Shown here: one piece after another, positions 43,426-52,873 of the stretch
Layout: every line of letters begins with the position of its first letter
Position numbering within the stretch: position 1 is the first letter of the stretch
Assembly: GCF_024172095.1 (NCBI RefSeq)
Contig: NZ_JAMZDX010000008.1
Location: 372,001 to 436,000, forward strand
DNA from: Kitasatospora cinereorecta
Lineage (GTDB): Bacteria > Actinomycetota > Actinomycetes > Streptomycetales > Streptomycetaceae
Direction of reading: 5' to 3'
Length of the DNA stretch: 64,000 nt
Made by a program: the position numbers and the translations under genes
Notes under the pieces: generated by a model
The model's database searches: none
Told to the model about the DNA's origin: nothing
Seen by the model: only the letters and a program-made list of their open reading frames with translations

Positions 43426-44411
43426 AGGCCGGCCAGGGCGAGCTGCAGGCGCTGCTGCCCGGCCTGCTGCGCCTGGGCGGCGCTGCCGAGCCGGGACAGG
43501 ACGTCGTCCAGCTCGGCGACCTCGATCGCCCGGCCCTCGGCGAGCATCTTCGCCGCCCACGGCTCCGCACTCGCCAGGGACCGCAGCAGGAAGACCTGCT
43601 TGCCGTGTTCTGCGGCGATCCTGGCCTGCATCTTCGCCCCGGACGTGCTGGACGCCTCGATGACGACGCTGCCCAGTGTCGCCCCGGAGGTGACGACGTT
43701 CCGGCGCGGGAACGTCCACCGCGCGGCCGAGGAGGTCGGCCAGAACTGCGAGAACAATGCCCCGCCCTGCTCGACGATCGCCGCGGCCAGCCGCGTGTTC
43801 TCCGCCGGGTAGACCTTGGTGGCGATGCCGGTGCCCATGACGGCGACGGTGCGGCCGCCGGCCTGCAGCGCGGAGGTGTGGGCGGCGGTGTCGATGCCCT
43901 TGGCCAGGCCGGAGTACACGACGACGTCGGCCTCGACGAGACCGCGGGTCATCCGGGTGGCCCGGCGCAGCCCGTCCTCGGAGGCGCCGCGGGTGCCGAC
44001 GACGGCGACGGAGCGCCCGTCCAGGGCCGACAGCGGGCCGAGGTGGAACAGGAACGGCGGCAGGTTGGGCACCAGTCGCAGGTTCGCCGGGTACGCCTCG
44101 TCGAGCACCGTGACGATCCGCGCACCGGCCTGCTCGGCGGCCTCCAGCTCGGCCGTCACGCGGTCGCGGGCCTCCGCCAGCCGGGGGAGGGCCGCGTGCA
44201 GCACGGGAAGGCTCTTGCGGGACGCCGCGGACTGCTCGGGCAGCCTCCCGCCGAGCACGGCCTCGATGCCGTCGGCGGTCTGGCAGGTCCGGGCGAGCAG
44301 ACTCCACTCGACGGAGGTCTCCCCGACCCGCAGCGCGCACAGCGCCAGGAGGTCACGGTGGAGGGCGGGCAGCTCGCTCGGGAGCCTGCCTTGCTCACTG
44401 GACGGTGACAT
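43422..44411 (-). CDS. DprA-like Rossmann protein (ShosA-like, probable antitoxin)
   Basis: A 329-residue protein from ATG 44411 after AAGGA. The DprA/Smf core is clear: ARIVTVLDEAYPANLRLVPNLPPFLFHLG, RSVAVVGTRGASEDGL, VVYSGLAKGIDTAAHTSALQAGG, TVAVMGTG...YPAENTRLA and FPRRNVVTSGATLGSVVIEAS. It lacks the extra C-terminal winged-helix domain of many housekeeping DprA proteins. In competence DprA loads RecA; in ShosTA it neutralises the PRTase toxin. Gene order (DprA-like first, coupled PRTase second) and the accessory setting favour a defence role over DNA uptake. It is divergent from the nuclease-like gene at 44697. Confidence 0.8.
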   Translation of the reverse strand: MSPSSEQGRLPSELPALHRDLLALCALRVGETSVEWSLLARTCQTADGIEAVLGGRLPEQSAASRKSLPVLHAALPRLAEARDRVTAELEAAEQAGARIVTVLDEAYPANLRLVPNLPPFLFHLGPLSALDGRSVAVVGTRGASEDGLRRATRMTRGLVEADVVVYSGLAKGIDTAAHTSALQAGGRTVAVMGTGIATKVYPAENTRLAAAIVEQGGALFSQFWPTSSAARWTFPRRNVVTSGATLGSVVIEASSTSGAKMQARIAAEHGKQVFLLRSLASAEPWAAKMLAEGRAIEVAELDDVLSRLGSAAQAQQAGQQRLQLALAGL

Positions 44412-44696
44412 GGTTCGTTCGGTCCTTCTACTCGCGGCCCGGAATGTTCGAAGGGTCAAGCGGTGAAGTCTTGGGCCTGCCGCCATCATGGCGCACCCCA
44501 CCGACGGCGGACCATCCGGCTCTCGGACAGGACCGACGACCGGCCGAAGACCGCCGGAGGGCGCGGCGGGGACGAGACCCCGGTGGCCGAGACTCTCCGC
44601 ACGGCGTTACGGCCCCCCACCCCGCCGCCCGCCGGCCGGGCCCCGGCGGCCTGGCCGGGGCCTGCCGGTGTCAGTGGCACCGGGCACCCTGGAACG

Positions 44697-45452
44697 GTGC
44701 AGTACTCGGATCTCGTGGCACCGCCGGTGGGCGTCTACCGCAACGAGCGGGAGATGGCCGACAGCGTGCTGGACGTTCTCGCGGCCGACTTCCACATCGA
44801 GCGGGAGGTCCCGGGCCGGTACCCCACCGGCGAGGCCGTCCGCATCGACGCCGTCCTGCGGCCCATCGACCCCACTGGCGGGTTCGACGCGCAGCCGATC
44901 CTCGGCGTCGAGTTCAAGTTCCCCGAGAACATCGACGGCATGGCCGAGTTCGGCGCCCAGATCGCCCAGGCCGCCGACTACGCCCACTGCACCTTCCGCG
45001 ACTATGGGCGCCTCGCCGTGTTCCTCTGCCCGTCCCCCGTCTCCCAGCTCATCGCGCAGACCGACGCGACCATCACCAGCAGGAACCGGATGCTGCCCCA
45101 GTGGCGCGCCCACCTGACCGCAGTCAACGAGCACCTGTCGTCCCCCCGGACACCGCAGCAACTCGAGGCCGACGCCGTCCGCTACGCACTGGACGCCGCC
45201 CACAGGCGGCTCGCCCGGGACGCATCGGCCCGCGCCGACGGACACCGCGACGACGCCCATCGGGAACGCAGCCGCCTCAACCAGCAGGCCACCTTCGTCA
45301 CACGGCTGCTCGGGCAGCTCGGCGTCGGCGAGCTGATGCCCCACCGCTACAGGGGATGGACGCTGCTGCGCTGCGGCGAACCCGTGTGGAGCCAGACCGG
45401 CGGACCGGTGCGCCGCAGCGGCACCCTGACCCCCAAGGTGGGCAACCGGTAG
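44697..45452 (+). CDS. Candidate PD-(D/E)xK nuclease
   Basis: A 251-residue frame from GTG 44697. The start is uncertain because no good ribosome site is present and the frame extends upstream with poor sequence. The nuclease signature is Asp51 in EAVRIDAVLRP and Glu72-x-Lys74 in ILGVEFKFPEN, with suitable spacing. An N-terminal helix (YRNEREMADSVLDVLAADF) and a strand IEREVPGRYP precede it, as in restriction-like folds. The C-terminal 80 residues are helical and basic. It is divergent from the ShosTA-like pair and probably belongs to the same defence cluster. Substrate unknown. Confidence 0.65.
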   Translation: MQYSDLVAPPVGVYRNEREMADSVLDVLAADFHIEREVPGRYPTGEAVRIDAVLRPIDPTGGFDAQPILGVEFKFPENIDGMAEFGAQIAQAADYAHCTFRDYGRLAVFLCPSPVSQLIAQTDATITSRNRMLPQWRAHLTAVNEHLSSPRTPQQLEADAVRYALDAAHRRLARDASARADGHRDDAHRERSRLNQQATFVTRLLGQLGVGELMPHRYRGWTLLRCGEPVWSQTGGPVRRSGTLTPKVGNR

Positions 45453-45587
45453 CCGGCCCGCCGGCGGACCACAGCCCCGGCCGCTCCCGAGCCGCCAGGA
45501 GTTGGCGCTCATGCGCAGAAGGCGGAAGCTGCCGCTGGCAGGCCCTTGCTGCTGCGGAAAACCACGGAAGCTGTCGGCGGCCGGTCC

Positions 45588-45593
45588 TAGACT
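45588..45593 (+). promoter_or_regulatory. -10 box for a leaderless start at 45600
   Basis: TAGACT ends seven bases before ATG 45600 with no ribosome site in between, so transcription should begin at or next to the ATG. Confidence 0.45.
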
Positions 45594-45599
45594 CACCGG

Positions 45600-47258
45600 A
45601 TGGCGCTCATGTACAACACCGGCAGCGGGGACGGCCTGCCCGAGAACGCACGGCCGGAGTCCTACCTGGCCCGGATCGACCCCACTCCCACCGAGTGGGT
45701 CACGGTCCTGCAGGAAGCCACCGACGGCAGGGTCCTGGGGACCGGCAGCTACCTGACCAGCTTCGTCGGCCGCGAACACGCCCTGGCGACGTTCTCCTGG
45801 ACCGACGGGCGCGTGGGGCAGACAGACCTCTCAACCTTCGGCGAGGACGTCGTCTTCCACGACGGCCTGACCGACACCTCCGAGCGGGCCGAGTTCTTCG
45901 TCCAGCGACGGCGCCACCAGCAGCCCGTCGTCGAGCCCACCATCGAGTTCACCTACTCGTTCCTCTGGTACTTCGCCGCCGTGCCGCGCCCCGACGGCAG
46001 CTGGTACTACCTCGACGACGCCGGCCGCGACCAGGAACTCGTCCGCATCCACCGCAGCGACACCGACGTGCGCGTCGACGTCGCCGCCCTCCCGCTGCGC
46101 CGCTACCTGGCCGTCCGCGAGCGCTTCCTCGTCATCCAGCACGAGCAGATCACCCTCCTCGACTCCGCGCCCTCCCCGAGGATCCACGCCACCGAGCGAA
46201 CCGAGGTGAGCACCTACGACTTCCACAGCGGCCACGAGCCGTACCCCGCCTTCGTCCGCCTGTGCGGCAAGTACCTGGTCCTGCCGATCGACGCCAAACC
46301 GGCCGACCTCGGCTATCCGCACACGACCGCCCACTCGTACCCCGACTTCACCATCGGCACCGACCCCGGAACAGGCCAGTCCATCACCTTCACCTGCAAC
46401 CCGGACCGCCTCAGCAGCCACTTCAACAACCAAGGCACCCCCGACTACCTGACCCGTGTCTACTTCCGACGCGAGGTCCTGCGCCGCTACACCTCCGAGC
46501 CCTCCCGCTACCAGGTGACCTCCGGCCGGCTGTCCTGCCTGGGCCTGTGGGGCATCTCGATCGGCCGCAACGACGAGGACCTGGTGGAGGCCTACCTCGG
46601 CGACCTCGGCCGCGACCTGCCGAGTTCCGAGCGCGCCCACTGGGTCAGCTTCAACGTCCCGCCCCGCGGCGGCATCGACGAACAGCGCCTCCGCCGCGAC
46701 ATCCTCGGCCAGTGGACCGACGGCACCGCCGACCCGCTGCACCGTCTGGCGCAGGCCCGCGAGCACTTCAGCGCGGCACTCTCCGCCACCGCGGGCCAGC
46801 CCGTCTACCGGCCCTGGGACGCCGCAGACCAGATCGCCTTCGCCGGCCTGCACACACCCACCAGCAGCGAACAGAGCGAGGCCGACACCCAGATCCTCAC
46901 CCTCGCCAAAGGCGTCATCGAGTACCTCAGCACCCAGGCGCTGCGAACACTCCCCGGAGCCGACCCCAAGGCAGCCACCATCAACTGCCTCGATGGCTGG
47001 GTGAAGCACACCGGCGGCGACCCCACCACCCTCGTCGGCCCGCTGCGCCAGCTCCAGGGTCTGCGGTCCAACGGCGCGGCCCACGCCCGAACCAAGGACT
47101 GGACGACCATCCTCACCCGCGCGGGCCTCGACAGGCTCAGGCCGGACGAGCAGTTCGTCCGACTGGTGAGCAGTACCGCCGACGCCCTCGAGGCCCTGGC
47201 CAACCACGCGGACGCACAAGCACGACCTGCCGCCCCGGGTGAGAAGGAAGGCCAGTAG
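45600..47258 (+). CDS. Large protein with C-terminal HEPN-like domain, putative defence effector
   Basis: A 552-residue soluble protein. The first 380 or so residues are beta-rich with many aromatic residues (FTYSFLWYFAAVPRPDGSWYYLDD, YRQVTSGRLSCLGLWGISIG-type text). The C-terminal 130 residues are helical: QILTLAKGVIEYLSTQALRTL, then a helix with LRSNGAAHARTKDW. Arg489-Ser-Asn-x3-His495 fits the R-x4-6-H ribonuclease signature of HEPN domains. A large beta-rich part followed by C-terminal HEPN is the layout of abortive-infection proteins such as ApeA; homology to ApeA itself is not claimed. It probably starts leaderless and sits beside the nuclease and ShosTA-like genes. Confidence 0.65.
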   Translation: MALMYNTGSGDGLPENARPESYLARIDPTPTEWVTVLQEATDGRVLGTGSYLTSFVGREHALATFSWTDGRVGQTDLSTFGEDVVFHDGLTDTSERAEFFVQRRRHQQPVVEPTIEFTYSFLWYFAAVPRPDGSWYYLDDAGRDQELVRIHRSDTDVRVDVAALPLRRYLAVRERFLVIQHEQITLLDSAPSPRIHATERTEVSTYDFHSGHEPYPAFVRLCGKYLVLPIDAKPADLGYPHTTAHSYPDFTIGTDPGTGQSITFTCNPDRLSSHFNNQGTPDYLTRVYFRREVLRRYTSEPSRYQVTSGRLSCLGLWGISIGRNDEDLVEAYLGDLGRDLPSSERAHWVSFNVPPRGGIDEQRLRRDILGQWTDGTADPLHRLAQAREHFSAALSATAGQPVYRPWDAADQIAFAGLHTPTSSEQSEADTQILTLAKGVIEYLSTQALRTLPGADPKAATINCLDGWVKHTGGDPTTLVGPLRQLQGLRSNGAAHARTKDWTTILTRAGLDRLRPDEQFVRLVSSTADALEALANHADAQARPAAPGEKEGQ

Positions 47259-47378
47259 CCCGCCGGCCGTCGTCCTCCCGCCCCCGCTGTTTCCGTTCTG
47301 CCAGCCGCCTGCCGCTGCGCCCCGTGCCGGTGGGTGGGCGGGCTGGGAGCATGGTGCCTCCCCGGGGCTGCGCGGGGT

Positions 47379-48066
47379 CTAGCGGTAGGCGATGTGTTCG
47401 ATCTCGACGAGCTGGGCGGCGTGGATGCGGCCGTTCTCCAGGGAGAGCAGCCAGGGCAGCAGTTCCGGGGTGGCGTGGAGCTCGTTGTAGAAGCCGAGGT
47501 GGAGATCGGCGAGTTCTCCCCATCGGAGCCAGCTGTCGAGGGCGTCGGCGAGGTGTCGATCGGCTGTCTCGGTCCGGGTCGCGGACCAGATCGCCAGCCA
47601 CGGCGCGAGGGCTCCGGTGCCGACGGAGACCGTCTCCAGTACGTCGGTGATGTGCTGGCCCGCGGGGTGGTGGTGCAGGGCCGACTGCCACCAGGCGCGC
47701 CACACGCCTTCCAGCGCGTCTCGCTCCGGCGCCGGCCAGTGGCGCCAGTCGGCGGCGAGCAGCCGGGACGCGACGAGCCCGTGGACCGCGTCGGTTTCCG
47801 GGTCGGTGCCGCGGTCGGCGACGTCCGTGCCGGTGAAGCCCATGGCGAGGACCTCTGCGTTGGCGAGGTAGACCGCGGGACCCTGGTGGTTGTCCGGCAT
47901 GGCGGTGGCTTTCTCGGCGGTGAGGCTGATCCAGCCGATCGCCCCGCCGCCGATCTGGGCGGGGTCGAGGCCGTGGCGGGCGGACGGTGCGCGGTGGGCG
48001 GCTCAGCCAGCCGTCGGCGTGGTCCTGGTACCCGGTCCGCGGTTCGCGGAAGCCGCTGACCGTCAC
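47379..48066 (-). pseudogene. Gene with an apparent frameshift
   Basis: From GTG 48066 the text VTVSGFREPRTGYQDHADGWLS is protein-like, but after about 48000 the sensible continuation (RHGLDPAQIGGGAIGWISLTAEKATAMPDNHQGPAVYLANAEVLAMGF) lies in another frame and runs to a stop at 47379. ATG 47900 could give a shortened 173-residue product. The C-terminal part is acidic and helical (WLRWGELADLHLGFYNELHATPELLPWLL). No family recognised. A sequencing error rather than mutation would also explain it. Confidence 0.5.
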
Positions 48067-48176
48067 GGCGACGCCGCCGACCGCGCGCACCGGCTCGCTG
48101 CCCCCGTCTACCGGCAGTGGGTTGACGCCGGACGCCCCTCGAGGACGGCCTGAGCATCGACGAGGGTCTTCGGCCC

Positions 48177-48386
48177 GTGACCCACCCGTACGACCTGCGC
48201 ATCTCCAAGGCGGTCGCGGAGAGCATCCGCGAGCTGCCCGCCCCCGTCTGCGACGAACTGCGCATCGCTCTGCTCCGTGCCCAGGCGGGGATCGGTGAGG
48301 AGTTCGACGATGTGGTCGGGCGGGATGCTGCTGCCCTGCGGCTGGATGAGTTCGACGGTTCCCTGGTCTTCTGGGTGGGAACGGGC
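48177..48386 (+). pseudogene. N-terminal part of a RelE/ParE-like gene
   Basis: GTG 48177 starts PYDLRISKAVAESIRELPAPVCDELRIALLRAQAGIGEEFDD...LRLDEFDGSLVFWV, which resembles the N-terminal two thirds of a ParE/RelE-type toxin. The frame then runs into the hairpin terminator of the convergent LamG gene and reads meaningless sequence, so the real C-terminus has been lost. Confidence 0.45.
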
Positions 48387-48416
48387 GAGTGCCCTCGCCG
48401 GGCGGCGAGGGCACTC
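48387..48416 (-). terminator. Terminator of the LamG/B-lectin gene
   Basis: GAGTGCCCTCGCC (48387-48399) pairs exactly with 48404-48416 across a four-base loop, about 35 bases beyond the minus-strand stop at 48450. Confidence 0.7.
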
Positions 48417-48449
48417 GTGGGTTTGCGGTGTTGGGCTGTTGGTGTGTGG

Positions 48450-51400
48450 TCAGTTGGTTGTGCCGCTGGCCCACAGGGGGGCGCCGTCGTAGCGGTAGAG
48501 GACGAGGTTGCCGTCGGGCTGGAGGAAGAGGGTGTCGTTGGGGGAGGTGATACCGATGGACCACAGGCCGGTACCCGCGGTGTGGGCGGCTTGCGGGTAG
48601 CTGCCGAGGTTGCCGTCGGTCTGGAGGGTGAGGACGGCGTTGGGGTAGCCGGACGCGCCCATGACCCAGTTGCCGCCGGCGGCCTTGTTGATGACGAGCT
48701 GGCCGGCGTTGAAGGTCATGGTGGCTCGGGTTGTGGTCCAGGTCGAGCCGCTGGGGTAGTTGGTGTCGTCACTGGGGAACAGGACGTAGCCGGGGGTGCC
48801 GGACAGCAGGGCGGTCTGGGTGGGGGTGAGGGTGGTTGCCCAGGTCTGGACGTTGGAGACGGCGCCCTTGAAGAAGGTCATGTGGGTGCCGTTGTAGAGG
48901 TAGTCGCCGACGCGGAAGCCTCCGGTGAAGCCGGCGACGGGGTTGTGGGTGCCGGAGACGGTCTCGATGCCGTTGATGTAGAGCGCCATGAGCTTGGTCG
49001 TGGCGTTGTAGGTGATGGCGAGGTGGGTCCAGGCGCCGAGCTGGACCATGCCGCCGCCGGGCCCGGCGTGGATGCAGTCGTAGATCCAGGCGCTGGTGTC
49101 GGCCTGGGACATGCAGAAGTACCACTGCTTGGAGGCCGGGTCGGCGTAGAGGATGAATCCCGCCGACTTGGTGCCGTCCTGGGACAGCAGCACGCCGTCG
49201 GAGGCGTCGGGCTTGACCCACACGGAGGCGCTGAAGTCCTTGTCCAGGGCCAGGGCGGGGGAGGTGGCAGCGGTGCTGAGAACGCCGCCGGAGGTGCCGC
49301 CGGTGTTGCCGCCGTCGAGGTGGACGTCGGGGTTGAAGAGGTCCTTGGTGCTCCAGGTGCTGCCGGTCTGGCCGGTGAGCGGTGTGGTCCCGGTTGTGTC
49401 GGCGGTGGTGGCGACGGTGTCGCCGTCCTTGGAGATGTCGGTGAGGGGCCAGGTGTGGGTGGGCGGGACGAGCTGCTGGGGGGTGAGGTTGCCGAGGGTG
49501 GTTCCGTTGAACAGGTAGGCGGTCGCCTTGCCGGTCGCATCCACGGCCCACAGGTCGGGTGTGCCGTCGCGGTTGATGTCGGCGGCCTGGAGGACGGGGG
49601 CGGCGGAGCTGGTCCAGCCGGTGGCGGCGACGAGGACGGCGGAGGTGGGGTCGCCGGCGCCGAGCTCTCCGCCTTCGGCCTTCTTTGCCAGGTTGTTCAG
49701 GACGGTGGGGTTGTAGTAGTAGAGCTTGCCGTTGATGTCGTCGCGGGCGAAGAGGCCGGGCAGGCCGTTGACTACGGCACTGGTGATGGACCAGTTGGCC
49801 CAGTCGCCGCTTCCGGTGGGGTTCTTGTCGGTCAGGACGAGCGCGTTGTCGGCGCCTTTGAACTTGCCGGGGTTGGCCATGGCGGGTTCGAGGTACAGCA
49901 TGTTGTTCAGGGTCAGGACCAGGTCGGGCAGCCCGGTCGCGGGGTTTCCGCCGGCGGTGTTGAAGAGGGAGCCGCCGCTGGCGATGTGGGTCGCGGTCGC
50001 TCCCGCTGAGGTCTGGAACGCCGTGGACGCGACGTACTTTGAGGCTCCGGAGTACGGCGACAGGGGTGAGCCGTCGCCGTTGCCGTAGAGGATGTGGCCG
50101 GCCCCGGTCGACGGGTTGTAGTCGAGGACGTCGTTGAAGCCGCTACCGGAGGCGAAGTGGCCGACGACGGCCTGGGTGCCGTTCCAGTCGGTGGGGCTGC
50201 CGTTGGTGTTCTCGGCGGTGCCCTGGGCACCGATGTCGTTGGATGCGGCGTTGAGGCTGTTGACGGTCGTTCCGGAGGACAGCCACAGCCCCGGGGGCAG
50301 GCTCGCCTGTCCGCCGACGACGGCGAGGTCGGCATGACCCTGGCCGGTCAGGTCGTTCTCGGGAGCCGTGGCCGGCGCGGCGGCATTGAGGACGACGTTC
50401 GCCGAGTCGCCGATGTTGCCACCGGGGGAGACGGCGGTGACGGTGAGCGTGTTGACCCGCCGGGTCGGCTTGACGGACACCGTGGCGCTGCCGGAAGCGG
50501 CGCTCACACTGACGGGCGCCGCGCCGTTGAGCTGGTACAGGTAGCTGGCGGGGGTGGGCCCGGTGGGGTTCGCGGCGAAGCCGAAGCTCGCGGCGGTGCC
50601 GACGGTGTATTTGCTGGCGTTCTGGGTGACGACGGGGGCGCCGGGGTGGGTGGGGTCGAAGGTGAACTGGCAGGTTGCGCTGGTCGGGCTGGTGGCGATT
50701 CCGTCGCTGGTGTAGACGTTCCAGGAGAACGTGGTCATCGCCCCGTTTGCGGCGTCCGCGAGGGTGGTCCTGGGGATGAACAGGGACGCTGTGGTTCCTG
50801 CGGTCGCGGACAGGGTGGAGGTGGTGGTGCTCGCCACCACCGCATTGGTCGAGGTCTTGACCGCGGTGAAGGCCACGCCGACGGCGCCGCCGTCGGCGTC
50901 GTTCACGCCCGCGTAGAGGGTGACGTCGCCGTTGCCGATGACGGTCGGGGTCGTGCCGCCGCAGGCGGTGCTCGGGGAGGTGCTCAGCGGCGTCGGCGCA
51001 GTGGGCGCGTGATTGTAATCTGTGGACATGTACATGGTGGAAGGCTGGAACTTCTTCCACCCGTACGGGTCCGACTCGTCGGCCGCCTTGAGGGCCAGGG
51101 TGACGTCCGCCTGGCCGCTGTTCGCGGCGGACTGCATGGCGGTGGTGGTGTCGAAGCCGACGGATGCGGCCGGGCAGCTGCTGGAGTGGCCGTTGGCGGT
51201 CGTCTGGGTGTCGAGCTTGCTGATCCAGCCGGGCTGGTTGTTCCACGTGGTGGAGGCGGAGATCGAGCCGGTCCACCACAGCTCGACCGGCTTGGCCGTG
51301 CACGAGGGGGACCAGGTCTCGGTCGCGTAGAAGCGCGAGGATCTGACCTGGGCGCCGTAGATGCTGGCGGGCACGTTCATCCGGGCGAAGGCCCGCCCGA

Positions 51401-52496
51401 GGAAGTAGGGCGACTCCCAGGTGTTGTCGCCGACGCGCAGGCCGGTGCTGTCGCTGGTGTGCCAGTAGCTCGTGGTCGGGAAGGCGGAGCTGACGTAGGT
51501 CCAGGCCTGGGCCGAGCTGCCGGCGGAGGCGTAGGTGGGGTCGATGTACAGCGGCCACACGGTGCCCTGACCGGACAGCAGAGCGGGGTCGGGAGTCAGC
51601 GTGATGACGCTGTTGCTGTACGTCGCCTTGAGCGGCGCCGTGTGGGCCGTGGCACCCGGCATGGCGGCGCTGGAGCGGGCGGGCGCGCCGGTGCGGGCGT
51701 CGAGCACGGCGCCGGTCGAGGGGTCGTTCACGGTGGGGGCGCTGGAGTCGACGGCGGAGTCCCAGACTCCCTTGACGGGGGCGGGGGCCGAGAAGACCGT
51801 CTTACCGGTCGAGTCCTTGGCGCTGATGTTGCCGGTGGCATCGGCGGCGAGGTTGACGCCGCTGGTTCGAGTGGTGAAAGCCAGCGACTTCAGCGCCGGG
51901 TTGGCGGCGGCGATGGCGTCCTTGACGACGAGGACCTCGGAGAAGCCGCCCTGCGGGTCAGCGGTGACCTTCAGATCGACGCCCGCCATGAGGCTGTAGG
52001 TGGCGGTCGGCCCGTCCAGTGCCGGTGCGGGCAGAGACTTGCTCAGGGCGTCGGGCAGGGTGACGGACAGTGAGCGCCCGGCGGACTTCATTGTCGCCAG
52101 GGCGCCGCCGCCGCCGGCAGAGAGGGTCAGGTCGCCGGTGGTCAGCACCGGCCCGATCGATCCGTCACCGCGCTTGACCAGCGTGGCATCCAGGGGCTTC
52201 CAGGCGCCGCCGGCCTGCTTGCGGACCGGGGCGACGGACTGGTTGAGGGTGAAGCTGCCGTCCGGGTTGGCGGTCAGCTGGTCGGTGGCGGTGGTTGCCG
52301 CGTCGACCTGTACGGCCTTGCCGGTGGCCCGCGCCTGACTGGAGGCCTGATCCGCCGTCATCGCCTGCGGGAGCTTGGATGCTGCGGCGGTGGTGTCGGC
52401 GTGAGCGGGTGCGGACAGGACAGTGAGCCCCAGCGAGGCGAGGGCCGCCGCCACCGAGGCGGCCAAGGTTCGTGTGGGTGGTGTGGATGGTCGCAC
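48450..52496 (-). CDS. Secreted multidomain protein (DNRLRE, FG-GAP, LamG, B-lectin)
   Basis: A 1348-residue secreted protein from GTG 52496 after GGGGAG. The signal peptide ends near residue 33 (LASLGLTVLSAPAHA). An N-terminal region leads to a DNRLRE-type domain (about 330-500: FLGRAFARMNVPASIYGAQV, ASTTWNNQPGW), Ig-like segments, FG-GAP/VCBS-type repeats (about 690-1020: LPDLVLTLNN, ADINRDGTPDLWAVDATGKATAYLFNG), a LamG domain (about 1080-1235) and a bulb-type lectin (ending LFLQPDGNLVLYRYDGAPLWASG). Such proteins commonly sit next to RHS genes in actinomycetes and probably help surface attachment or target recognition. It is divergent from the RHS gene. Confidence 0.85.
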   Translation of the reverse strand: MRPSTPPTRTLAASVAAALASLGLTVLSAPAHADTTAAASKLPQAMTADQASSQARATGKAVQVDAATTATDQLTANPDGSFTLNQSVAPVRKQAGGAWKPLDATLVKRGDGSIGPVLTTGDLTLSAGGGGALATMKSAGRSLSVTLPDALSKSLPAPALDGPTATYSLMAGVDLKVTADPQGGFSEVLVVKDAIAAANPALKSLAFTTRTSGVNLAADATGNISAKDSTGKTVFSAPAPVKGVWDSAVDSSAPTVNDPSTGAVLDARTGAPARSSAAMPGATAHTAPLKATYSNSVITLTPDPALLSGQGTVWPLYIDPTYASAGSSAQAWTYVSSAFPTTSYWHTSDSTGLRVGDNTWESPYFLGRAFARMNVPASIYGAQVRSSRFYATETWSPSCTAKPVELWWTGSISASTTWNNQPGWISKLDTQTTANGHSSSCPAASVGFDTTTAMQSAANSGQADVTLALKAADESDPYGWKKFQPSTMYMSTDYNHAPTAPTPLSTSPSTACGGTTPTVIGNGDVTLYAGVNDADGGAVGVAFTAVKTSTNAVVASTTTSTLSATAGTTASLFIPRTTLADAANGAMTTFSWNVYTSDGIATSPTSATCQFTFDPTHPGAPVVTQNASKYTVGTAASFGFAANPTGPTPASYLYQLNGAAPVSVSAASGSATVSVKPTRRVNTLTVTAVSPGGNIGDSANVVLNAAAPATAPENDLTGQGHADLAVVGGQASLPPGLWLSSGTTVNSLNAASNDIGAQGTAENTNGSPTDWNGTQAVVGHFASGSGFNDVLDYNPSTGAGHILYGNGDGSPLSPYSGASKYVASTAFQTSAGATATHIASGGSLFNTAGGNPATGLPDLVLTLNNMLYLEPAMANPGKFKGADNALVLTDKNPTGSGDWANWSITSAVVNGLPGLFARDDINGKLYYYNPTVLNNLAKKAEGGELGAGDPTSAVLVAATGWTSSAAPVLQAADINRDGTPDLWAVDATGKATAYLFNGTTLGNLTPQQLVPPTHTWPLTDISKDGDTVATTADTTGTTPLTGQTGSTWSTKDLFNPDVHLDGGNTGGTSGGVLSTAATSPALALDKDFSASVWVKPDASDGVLLSQDGTKSAGFILYADPASKQWYFCMSQADTSAWIYDCIHAGPGGGMVQLGAWTHLAITYNATTKLMALYINGIETVSGTHNPVAGFTGGFRVGDYLYNGTHMTFFKGAVSNVQTWATTLTPTQTALLSGTPGYVLFPSDDTNYPSGSTWTTTRATMTFNAGQLVINKAAGGNWVMGASGYPNAVLTLQTDGNLGSYPQAAHTAGTGLWSIGITSPNDTLFLQPDGNLVLYRYDGAPLWASGTTN

Positions 52497-52873
52497 GCGA
52501 AGGCTCCCCGTTTCGGGCGAAATGGTTGAGGACTGACTGACCGTGTACGGCGAAGCGCATTGACGGAACTGCCCACCCATTCCTGTTGCTTGGCCGCAAA
52601 GGTCCGGAATCACCGCTCCGGAACCGCGCAGCCTGGTCGAACGCCGAGGCTATCCCGAAGCCATGTCACTGCCTTGGGTGGTTTGCCTCCGCTATGCCGC
52701 ATATGTCAGCAGCATGCCAGGTAACAAATCCTTCAAATTTCGCCTGTGTGCGCAGGATTGACGGTGACCCGGCCGCTTCGTCGCTGCGATAGTCGACCCG
52801 AGCCGGCTGTCGATCACGCCGGGGGTGGGCGCTGCCTACGCGCAGCGACGAACAGCAGAGGTGCGACCTTCAC
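52497..52873. promoter_or_regulatory. Divergent promoter region of the RHS system
   Basis: These 377 bases separate two divergent secreted-protein genes and are clearly less GC-rich than their surroundings (for example TAACAAATCCTTCAAATTTCG around 52722-52742). They should hold both promoters and any shared operator. I could not fix individual -35/-10 pairs with confidence. Confidence 0.5.

Noticed and set aside
42682..44411. Natural competence locus (comF-dprA)
   Set aside because: The two genes are coupled in an accessory island beside nuclease and HEPN genes, with no other competence genes; the ShosTA reading fits better.
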